From: Methylococcaceae bacterium NSP1-2
GTDB taxonomy: Bacteria; Pseudomonadota; Gammaproteobacteria; Methylococcales; Methylomonadaceae
Direction: 5' to 3'
Length of the DNA stretch: 17,706 nt
NCBI GenBank assembly: GCA_002256685.1
Contig: NQJH01000023.1
Coordinates: 1-17,706 of the forward strand
Both the position numbers and the translations under genes were made by a program. Of this stretch, positions 1-6,019 are shown in pieces. Position 1 is the first letter of the stretch; every line of letters begins with the position of its first letter. The notes below the pieces were generated by a model. It saw only the letters and a program-made list of their open reading frames with translations. It was not told the origin of the DNA and ran no database searches.

Positions 1-183
1 ATTGAACAAGGCGGCACGACCTTACGCGATTTTGTTAATGAGTCCGGCAAAGCGGGGTATTTTCAACAGCAGTTACGGGTTTATGGTCGTGCCGGTTTGC
101 CGTGCGTAAGCTGTGAACAGCCTTTGCAGGAAACCCGATTAGCAAATCGTACCACCGTTTTTTGTTGCGTATGTCAAAAATAA
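1..183 (+). CDS. mutM: Formamidopyrimidine-DNA glycosylase, C-terminal 60 residues (partial at left edge)
   Basis: This is the tail of the base-excision repair enzyme that removes 8-oxoguanine and formamidopyrimidine lesions and cleaves the abasic site. Translation in frame 1 is open from the window edge and ends in TAA at 181-183. It starts with IEQGGTTLRDF, continues through the GYFQQQLRVYGR stretch typical of Fpg, and ends in a zinc finger of pattern C-x2-C-x16-C-x2-C (CVSC ... CCVC) followed by QK. That zinc finger binds DNA in this family. The catalytic N-terminal proline lies outside the window. The gene is unrelated in function to the B12 genes that follow, and a new promoter begins three bases after its stop. 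Identification is firm because both the spacing and the flanking residues match the family. Confidence 0.93.
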   Translation: MEQGGTTLRDFVNESGKAGYFQQQLRVYGRAGLPCVSCEQPLQETRLANRTTVFCCVCQK

Positions 184-185
184 TG

Positions 186-213
186 TTGCTTTATTACTAC
201 ACATCCTTATAAT
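186..213 (+). promoter_or_regulatory. Sigma-70 promoter for the riboswitch-btuB transcript
   Basis: TTGCTT at 186-191 and a perfect TATAAT at 208-213 are separated by 16 nt. Transcription would start near 220, just ahead of the P1 stem of the cobalamin riboswitch at 224. The position directly upstream of a complete aptamer makes this the natural promoter for the B12 uptake genes. Confidence 0.65.
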
Positions 214-223
214 CCCCCGCTTG

Positions 224-399
224 CTTTCAGGTTCAAAAGATATTTCTATCAATTGATTAAACGGGAAGTCGGTATAAGCCGACGCTGCCCCCGCAACGGT
301 AATTAAGTAAAAAGTCATCAGTATGCCACTGTGTTTACGCATGGGAAGGTGATGATTCAGGTTCATAGCCACTTAACAGCCCGGAGACCGACCTAAAAG
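224..399 (+). promoter_or_regulatory. Cobalamin riboswitch aptamer
   Basis: The conserved blocks of the adenosylcobalamin-type aptamer appear in order: GGGAAGTCGGT at 263-273, AAGCCGACGCTGCCCCCGC followed by AACGGTAA at about 276-302, GCCACTG at 325-331, GGGAAGG at 343-349, and the 3' block CCGGAGACCGACC at 381-393. CTTTCAGGT (224-232) pairs with ACCTAAAAG (391-399) with one mismatch, which closes the P1 stem and defines the limits. Binding of cobalamin to such RNAs normally represses downstream transport genes. Here the next genes are btuB and btuM, both cobalamin uptake genes, so sensor and target match. Confidence 0.93.
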
Positions 400-521
400 T
401 ATATTCGGGACAGCGGAGGGCTGTGCTATCGATTGAGACCTCTTTTTGTCCGCTTTCGTGTTCTTTTGTCCTCCGTTGTCAATTATTTACTCATCATGCG
501 CGGGCGGCGCAGAGGACAATC
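400..521 (+). promoter_or_regulatory. Probable riboswitch expression platform with a sequestered btuB ribosome binding site
   Basis: This leader links the aptamer to the btuB start. TTGTCCTC at 466-473 is exactly complementary to GAGGACAA at 512-519, and the latter overlaps the AGAGGA ribosome binding site (511-516) before the ATG at 522. Competing helices are visible. ACAGCCC (376-382, inside the aptamer 3' region) can pair with GGGCTGT (418-424), and AGCGGA (412-417) can pair with TCCGCT (449-454). Such mutually exclusive pairings are what a translational switch needs. No convincing GC-rich stem followed by a U-run is present, so control at translation seems likelier than termination. The assignment of ON and OFF states is inference. 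Confidence 0.5.
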
Positions 522-2387
522 ATGCAAAAATTTATCGCCAGTTCCCTATTAGTTGCGGGTTTTAATACCCCTGCATTTTCACAAGACACCCCAGTAGTAG
601 ACCCTGTTTTAGCACTACCCGATATGGTAGTCACAGCAACCCGTTCTGAAACCGCTAGAAATCAATTAGCCACAGCCGCCACCGTGTACACCCGCAAAGA
701 CATTGACCGCTTACAAGTCAAAACCGTGCCTGAATTATTGCGCGGCAGTGCAGGCATTGATGTAACGCAATCAGGCGGTTACGGTAAAAATACCAGTATT
801 TTCATGCGCGGCACCAATTCCGATCACATCTTAGTGCTGATTGATGGCGTTAAAGTCGGTTCTGCTACCGCAGGCACATCACCGTTTGAATTTATTCCGT
901 TAGATCAAGTCGAACGCGTAGAAATTACCCGTGGTCCGAATTCCAGTTTATACGGTTCAGAAGCCATCGGCGGTGTTATTCAGATTTTTACGCGTAAAGG
1001 TGAACAAAACGAGAAACCCAGTGTGGTGATTGATGCAGGCGGTGGTTCTTATGATACTTATCGCGTAGCAGGGACAGTCAGCGGTAAAGTGAATAATACT
1101 TGGTACACCGTGGGTTCATCGGGTTTTGGTTCGCAAGGTTTTAATGTCCAGCAGCCGACAGCAGGTAAATTTGGTGTTAATCAACCAGACCGTGATGGTT
1201 ATACCAACGCGGCGGTGAATGCGCGAGTCGGGCATCATTTTGATTTACATAATACCGACATTGAAGCCTTTTTTACTCGTGCGCAAGGCAAAAATGAATA
1301 CGACGGTAACACAGTCAATAAAACTGAATTTATTGAACAAGTTGCAGGTACAACTCTCGCCACCGATATTATGGATAATTGGCGTTCCACTGTCCGCTTA
1401 GGGCAGAGCTTAGATTGGGGCGATCAATTCACCCCTAAGGGTGCGTTTTCGTCACGCTTTGATACCACGCGCTGGAATGCTAGTTGGTTAAATCAGTTTC
1501 AAATAACGGACGCACATCAAGTGCTGGTGGGTTCAGATTACCGCTTGGATGAAGTGAATAGCGACACTAAATACAATGAAAGTTCACGTTATGATGTTGG
1601 CGTATTTACTGAATTACACAGCCGTTTTTGGGATGATCATTTTTTAAATGCGTCGATACGCTGGGATAAAAACCAAGCCTTTGGTGATGCGGTGACGGGT
1701 AGCATCGGCTGGCGCGATAATTGGCATTATGGCAAAGGCAATGACAGTATTAGCACCTTTGCAAATTTTGGTAATGCCTTTAAAGCACCGACGTTTAATC
1801 AGCTGTATTATCCCAACTTTGGTAATCCTAACCTACAAGCAGAAACCTCTAAATCGGTCGAAGTCGGTTTAGCAGGTAATCATGAGTCGCTACAATGGGA
1901 ACTGCGTGCCTATCATACTGATATTGATAATCTCATTACCACCGTCACTAATCCAAAAACCTTTGTATCTACCGCCGAAAATATCGGCAAAGCCCAACTG
2001 GATGGTTTAGAAGCGGAAATGAGTACCCAGATATTTGGTTGGAATAGTAAACTGAACATGAGTTTATTAAGCCCGAAGAATCGCGTCACTAATTTACGCT
2101 TACCGCGTCGTGCGGATCAAACTTTAGGCTTTGATTTATCGAGAAGTTTTGGTGATTTTGATGTTGGTACAAATGTTGTGGCGCAAGATTACCGTTTTGA
2201 TGATGCTGCCAATAAGACCCGCGTCGGCGGTTATGTCACAGTAGATTTACGCACCGCGTATCACTTAAATAAAAATTGGCGGCTTGATGTTAAGCTCAAT
2301 AATGCACTGGATAACAAATATCAAACTGTGAGCGGCTATAATACAGCCGAGAGAAACTTTTTTGTTTCAGTTCATTTTAATAACTGA
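522..2387 (+). CDS. btuB: TonB-dependent outer-membrane vitamin B12 receptor BtuB
   Basis: A 621-residue outer-membrane receptor that binds cobalamin and imports it into the periplasm using TonB energy; E. coli BtuB is of similar size. The start chosen is the ATG at 522, which has AGAGGA 5 nt upstream and yields a signal peptide ending near residue 20 (PAFS|Q). The open frame extends upstream to a GTG at 423, but that part overlaps the leader and has no secretion character. The TonB box is DMVVTA at 34-39. The plug domain follows, with ELLRGSAGID, the SIFMRGTNSDHILVLIDG stretch, VERVEITRGPNSSLYGSEAIGG and IQIFTRK, all standard plug motifs. The rest forms the 22-strand barrel, with KAPTFNQLYYP and NPNLQAETSKSVEVG typical of the family. 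The usual terminal aromatic residue is followed by two asparagines (ends VHFNN), which is slightly unusual. The riboswitch upstream and btuM downstream support cobalamin as the ligand. Confidence 0.93.
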   Translation: MQKFIASSLLVAGFNTPAFSQDTPVVDPVLALPDMVVTATRSETARNQLATAATVYTRKDIDRLQVKTVPELLRGSAGIDVTQSGGYGKNTSIFMRGTNSDHILVLIDGVKVGSATAGTSPFEFIPLDQVERVEITRGPNSSLYGSEAIGGVIQIFTRKGEQNEKPSVVIDAGGGSYDTYRVAGTVSGKVNNTWYTVGSSGFGSQGFNVQQPTAGKFGVNQPDRDGYTNAAVNARVGHHFDLHNTDIEAFFTRAQGKNEYDGNTVNKTEFIEQVAGTTLATDIMDNWRSTVRLGQSLDWGDQFTPKGAFSSRFDTTRWNASWLNQFQITDAHQVLVGSDYRLDEVNSDTKYNESSRYDVGVFTELHSRFWDDHFLNASIRWDKNQAFGDAVTGSIGWRDNWHYGKGNDSISTFANFGNAFKAPTFNQLYYPNFGNPNLQAETSKSVEVGLAGNHESLQWELRAYHTDIDNLITTVTNPKTFVSTAENIGKAQLDGLEAEMSTQIFGWNSKLNMSLLSPKNRVTNLRLPRRADQTLGFDLSRSFGDFDVGTNVVAQDYRFDDAANKTRVGGYVTVDLRTAYHLNKNWRLDVKLNNALDNKYQTVSGYNTAERNFFVSVHFNN

Positions 2388-2399
2388 GTTACGCAATGA

Positions 2400-2434
2400 C
2401 AGATAACATTTCTGACAGGAATGTTATCTGTTTT
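2400..2434 (+). terminator. Rho-independent terminator between btuB and btuM
   Basis: CAGATAACATT at 2400-2410 pairs perfectly over 11 bp with AATGTTATCTG at 2420-2430, with a 9-nt loop, followed by TTTT at 2431-2434. The stem is AT-rich and the U-run short, so termination may be partial, which would leave some read-through into btuM. It lies 12 nt after the btuB stop. Confidence 0.6.
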
Positions 2435-2468
2435 AAATACACCCTAACCCCTTTTGGAGATAAACCTC

Positions 2469-3047
2469 ATGAATACAAAACAATGGTTATCCGCGCAGAC
2501 ATTAACCCTGCCGCTCATTGCCCTAATGGCATTAACTCGTTTTCATCATTTTGGTGATGCGTTTTCTTTACCCGATGCGTCACTCGCAGTATTCTTTTTA
2601 GCAGGGCTAGGTTTTGCACGACGTTGGTGGTTGCTGGGCTTTTTAATGCTGGAAGCGGCAGTGATTGATTATGTGGCGATTACCCATTTTAACGTTAGCG
2701 CGTTTTGTGTCTCACCTGCGTATATATTTTTAATTCCAACTTACGCAGTTATGTGGTTTGCAGGCAGTTATTGTGTGAAATTTAAAAATTTCACTGCCAG
2801 TGACATCATGTCAACCGTCGGCGTATCAGCATTAGGTGCTTCAGTAGCATTTTTGATTTCAAATGGTAGTTTTTATTTGCTATCAGGTCGTTACCCTGAT
2901 TCATCATGGGCGCAATACACTGATCGCGTTATGCAATATTACCCACCTCATACCAGTACCGCCCTATGTTATGTCGTGTTAGGCTTGCTTGCTATCAAAT
3001 TAGTTAAAGCATTGCCTGCTTTGATGGCGAATCATAAAGCCGTTTAG
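2469..3047 (+). CDS. btuM: BtuM-type cobalamin transporter, solitary ECF S-component-like membrane protein
   Basis: A 192-residue inner-membrane protein with about five to six hydrophobic helices. It resembles the BtuM family, ECF-type substrate-binding subunits that occur in some proteobacteria without the usual ECF ATPase module. The ATG at 2469 follows GGAGA at 2456-2460 with 8 nt spacing; an in-frame TTG at 2454 overlaps that site and is rejected. Residue 80 is a cysteine (NVSAFC80VSPAY). From memory, the Thiobacillus denitrificans BtuM ligates and decyanates cobalamin through a conserved cysteine also numbered 80, so the match in position is striking. Its place directly after riboswitch-controlled btuB fits an inner-membrane step in B12 uptake. 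No btuC, btuD, btuF or ECF ATPase genes are nearby, which also fits a solitary BtuM. Family assignment is from sequence character and context, not a search. Confidence 0.8.
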   Translation: MNTKQWLSAQTLTLPLIALMALTRFHHFGDAFSLPDASLAVFFLAGLGFARRWWLLGFLMLEAAVIDYVAITHFNVSAFCVSPAYIFLIPTYAVMWFAGSYCVKFKNFTASDIMSTVGVSALGASVAFLISNGSFYLLSGRYPDSSWAQYTDRVMQYYPPHTSTALCYVVLGLLAIKLVKALPALMANHKAV

Positions 3048-3048
3048 G

Positions 3049-3374
3049 GTTAAATCTGGAGTCAAAAAGCGTTAGCTTTTTGCGATTCGCCAATAGCTAA
3101 AGCGATTGGACTCCACAACTTTCATCCTGATGGGCTTTGTCCATCACCACGTTCCAATTGCGTAAATCGTAAAGTTCAATAAACTTATAGTTCCCACGCT
3201 CCAGCGTGGGAATTCATCCTGCACTGCTCCAGCGGTGTGTAAGTTCAAGAAGACGCTGGAGCGTCAACTGCGGCATTCCCACGCCAGAGCGTGGGAACGA
3301 TACAAACAGGAGTCCAATCGCTTTAGCTATTGGCGAATCGCAAAAAGCTAACGCTTTTTAACTCCAGATTTAAC
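3049..3374. mobile_element. MITE-like non-autonomous element with 65-66 bp inverted arms
   Basis: The left arm at 3050-3114 and right arm at 3309-3373 are inverted copies of 65 bp with a single mismatch (the G of GAGTC at 3061 versus an A at 3360 or so on the other arm), extendable by one pair to 3049 and 3374. The outer tips read TTAAATCTGG and CCAGATTTAA. Each arm holds its own small hairpin (AAAAAGC/GCTTTTT) and a CCAAT/ATTGG pair. The interior of about 194 bp has no coding potential and carries further palindromes. The TTAA at the tips is palindromic, so a target duplication of TA or TTAA cannot be told apart from the arm itself. No transposase is present. It sits between btuM, ending one base upstream, and recQ. 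Confidence 0.7.
3191..3297. repeat. Cluster of short palindromes inside the MITE-like element
   Basis: Three hairpins follow one another: TTCCCACGCT-CC-AGCGTGGGAA at 3191-3212, GACGC-TGGA-GCGTC at 3252-3265, and TTCCCACGC-CAGA-GCGTGGGAA at 3276-3297. The first and last share the same arms, so they can also pair with each other around the middle hairpin, forming a cruciform-like fold. The motif TTCCCACGCTCCAGCGTGGGAA resembles a palindromic intergenic repeat I recall from many proteobacterial genomes. This suggests one repeat family nested inside another. Confidence 0.65.
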
Positions 3375-3441
3375 TCACCTCCCTATTATCCTGTGGCTGT
3401 TTTCGTATGATAGGTTGTAAAGGTCATCGTGTGTCTAGTCC

Positions 3442-3450
3442 TGATATAAT
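3442..3450 (+). promoter_or_regulatory. Extended -10 promoter element upstream of recQ
   Basis: TGATATAAT at 3442-3450 combines a TGn extension with a perfect TATAAT, 32 nt before the recQ ATG. No good -35 hexamer sits at 16-18 bp, which is acceptable for extended -10 promoters. Confidence 0.5.
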
Positions 3451-3482
3451 CGGGGCATTCTCGTAGCAACAATAATCAGCAC

Positions 3483-4877
3483 ATGAACCAGCCCCTCGAT
3501 GTATTAAAAACAATTTTCGGCTACGATAGTTTTCGTGGTCAACAGCAAGCGGCGATTGAACACGTTATCGCGGGGCAAGATGCGTTGGTGTTGATGCCGA
3601 CAGGTGGCGGTAAATCCTTGTGTTATCAAATCCCCGCGCTAGTGCGTGATGGGGTGGGCATTGTCATTTCGCCGTTGATTGCGTTGATGCAGGATCAAGT
3701 TGATGCCTTATTGCAATTGGGGGTGAAAGCCGCGTTTCTCAATTCCACGCTGACGATGGAACAAGCGCGGGGCATTGAACAGCAACTGCTTAATAATGAA
3801 TTGGATTTGTTGTATATCGCGCCTGAACGGCTTTCTGCGCCGCGTACTTTAGAGCTGTTTGGTCGAATAAAAATCGCACTGTTTGCCATTGATGAAGCGC
3901 ATTGCGTTTCACAATGGGGGCATGATTTTCGGGCTGATTATTTGCAACTGTCGATACTGCATGAACGCTTTCCGACTATTCCGCGTATTGCGCTGACGGC
4001 TACCGCAGATGAACGTACCCGCCAAGAAATTATTGTTCGTTTAAAACTGGAACACGCGCCGCTGTATTTAAGCGGCTTTGACCGTCCCAATATTCGCTAT
4101 GCCATTGTGCAGAAACAAAATGCGCGGCAACAATTACTAGAATTCATGCGCTCTCAACATGAGGGTGATGCGGGTATCGTTTACTGTTTGTCGCGTAAAA
4201 AAGTCGAAGAAACCGCGCAATGGTTACGCACGCAAGGTATTAACGCCTTGCCCTATCATGCGGGTATGACGAATCAAGATCGCCAACAGCATCAACAACA
4301 ATTTTTACGGCAAGAGAGCATTGTTATCGTGGCGACCATTGCGTTTGGCATGGGTATCGATAAACCTAACGTGCGTTTTGTTGCCCATTTGGATATACCG
4401 AAAAGCGTCGAAGCGTATTATCAAGAAACGGGCAGGGCAGGGCGTGATGGTTTGCCTGCCAATGCGTGGATGGCTTACGGTTTGCAAGATGTGGTGACCA
4501 TGCGGCGAATGTTGGCAGGTTCGGATGCCGATGAAGCCCATAAACGCTTAGAACTGCACAAATTGGATGCGATGTTAGCGTTATGCGAACAAGTGCATTG
4601 TCGGCGGCAAACTTTACTCGGCTATTTTGGTGATCATCTTGAACAGCCTTGTGGCAATTGCGATACTTGTTTAGAACCCGTGCAAACGTGGGATGGCACG
4701 ATTGCCGCGCAACAAGCTTTATCGTGTATTTATCGTACAGGCTCACGTTATGGCGTGCATTATTTAATTGATGTGTTACTGGGCAAACAAAACGAGCGCA
4801 TTATCAGCGCGAATCATCACCAACAATCTACTTTTGGTATTGGCAAAATTGGTGGCGCGGGGTTTAGTCGCTATTAA
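3483..4877 (+). pseudogene. recQ: RecQ ATP-dependent DNA helicase, 5' part of a frameshifted gene (helicase core and zinc domain)
   Basis: This frame encodes the 3'-5' DNA helicase core of RecQ, which acts in recombination and replication-fork repair. Motifs run in order: motif 0 FGYDSFRGQQQAAI (12-25), Walker A PTGGGKS (39-45), DEAH at 137-140 followed by the aromatic-rich CVSQWGHDFR, motif III ALTATAD, motif IV GIVYCLSRKK, and motifs V and VI in IAFGMGIDKP and QETGRAGRDG. Zinc ligands C373, C390, C393 and C396 have the 17-3-3 spacing of E. coli RecQ. Reading is normal to FGIGK455, then nine unrelated residues lead to a stop at 4875-4877, and the sequence homologous to the rest of RecQ continues in another frame. 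The 464-residue product would keep ATPase, helicase and zinc modules but lose the winged-helix and HRDC domains. It could retain partial activity, so 'pseudogene' refers to the broken frame. Confidence 0.88.
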
Positions 4878-5577
4878 TTTTGAGCATTTTGGCGTGTTAA
4901 ATCTGATTGAAGCCAGTCGTCCGATTTTGCGCGGCGAACAACAATTGATATTACGCAAAGATATCAAGCAGGAAAAAATCAAACGTGGTAAAAAAATTGC
5001 AGGCGTAGCGCGTAGCCGTGATGATGGTAATGCGTTGTTATGGGACGCACTACGCGCTAAACGCCGTGAAATTGCTGACGATCAACAAGTCCCGCCTTAT
5101 GTGATATTCCATGATGCCACGCTGATGGCAATGATGGAACACAAACCCACCACACCCGAACAACTGGCTCAATTATCAGGCGTAGGGCAACGCAAATTAG
5201 ATATGTACGGGGAAAAGTTTTTAGCCATTATTCGTGATTTTTTTAGTGGTGATAATAATCTGTCAGACACCGCCGCTGAATCCATACGTTTATTCAGATT
5301 AGGTTTTAATGCACAGAAAATTGCCGAAAAAAGAACTTTAAAAGAGTCTACGATTTACGCCCATTTAGCCGAAGCAATTTCCCAAGGTTTATTGGTATTG
5401 ACAGATGTAATTGATTTATCTGCATCTGAAATAAAACAAATAGAAACCAGTATTTTGAGTTTGCCAGAAGAACAACAAAATATGTTAAAACCCGTCTATG
5501 AACAATTTGACGGTCTTTATAGTTACGAGATTTTACGCTGTGTGAAAGCGGCGTTGCAGTATCAAATCGAATCATAA
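4849..5577 (+). pseudogene. recQ: RecQ 3' part: winged-helix remnant, HRDC domain and C-terminal HTH domain
   Basis: This frame resumes RecQ with LVARGLVAINFEHFG and EASRPILRGEQ, the second half of the winged-helix (RQC) domain. Next comes an HRDC domain (ALLWDALRAKRREIAD through LSGVGQRKLDMYGEKFLAII), an auxiliary DNA-binding unit. A tail of about 100 residues includes FRLGFNAQKIAEKRTLKESTIYAH, which resembles the helix-turn-helix (HTH_40-like) domain found at the end of some long RecQ proteins. Relative to the family, about 13 residues between FGIGK and LVARGL are missing, including the usual W-x2-V-x-RQ helix. No ribosome binding site serves this part on its own; an upstream in-frame ATG at 4768 lies in the other fragment's frame shadow. 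Rebuilt with the missing codons, the protein would be about 710 residues. Confidence 0.85.
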
Positions 5578-6019
5578 ATAATAAGTTAAAGATAAAAATC
5601 AATCACTTATATTAAGTCATCCCAGCTTTTTCCTCTGAAAAAGAAGCGCGTCACATTTATTATTGGATATTTTGCGTATCCATTTCCTACCCTTTAATAC
5701 TCCATTTTAAGTGATTGTCTCTTCTATTTTTTTATTTGATAATAAAAACAATAGAGTCTGTTAATACCATGAATTTCTTGCTAGTAAAATTAACTATTTA
5801 TTCCCGCTAAGTGTTCGTTTTTTTGCACGATTGATTATAGCAAAAGCAATATAAATTAATTCAAGCATGGAGTAGGTGCGAATTCATTCGCACTGGGCGG
5901 ATAAATTTGCCCCTACTCCATTTTATTGTGCTTTAAATAGAATAAGCTCAATTTAATAATAATGAGGTTTTTAGAGGGGAATCAGTCTTTCCAATAATTA
6001 TATAGGTAAGGGGAAGGTT
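5578..6019. other. Gene-free, AT-rich spacer between recQ and the 1018-residue protein gene
   Basis: No ORF with a plausible start and family character is seen in these 442 bp. CTTTTTC (5626-5632) and GAAAAAG (5637-5643) form a 7-bp hairpin with a 4-nt loop but no U-run follows, so it is at best a weak terminator for recQ. Several T- and A-rich runs lie at 5718-5750 and 5815-5825. A palindromic repeat occupies 5867-5921. The ribosome binding site of the next gene is AAGGGGA at 6008-6014. I see no clear sigma-70 promoter; TAGAAT at 5938-5943 lacks a partner -35. Confidence 0.6.
5867..5921. repeat. Palindromic intergenic repeat
   Basis: ATGGAGTAGG at 5867-5876 is the exact inverse of CCTACTCCAT at 5912-5921. 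An inner palindrome GTGCGAAT-TC-ATTCGCAC spans 5876-5893, and the right side carries AAATTTGCCCCTAC. The pattern GTAGGGGC...GCCCCTAC also appears, as a shorter hairpin, at 9115-9141. Both belong to a class of palindromic spacer repeats, and together they bracket the gene at 6020-9076. Confidence 0.65.

Noticed and set aside
423..521. GTG start at 423 adding 33 residues to BtuB
   Set aside because: It lies in the riboswitch leader, gives no signal peptide character, and the ATG at 522 has a proper ribosome binding site and signal peptide.
2454..2468. TTG start at 2454 for btuM
   Set aside because: It overlaps the GGAGA ribosome binding site that serves the ATG at 2469; starting at 2469 also places the key cysteine at residue 80.
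3191..3297. CRISPR-like array from the repeated TTCCCACGC units
   Set aside because: There are only two palindromic copies with no regular spacers and no cas genes; palindromic intergenic repeats fit better.
4836..4860. Programmed +1 frameshift at AAAA in recQ
   Set aside because: About 13 conserved family residues are missing at the junction, so a deletion explains the data better than recoding.
5626..5643. Terminator after recQ
   Set aside because: The 7-bp stem of A/T pairs has no U-run on the plus strand, so it is not called as a separate terminator.
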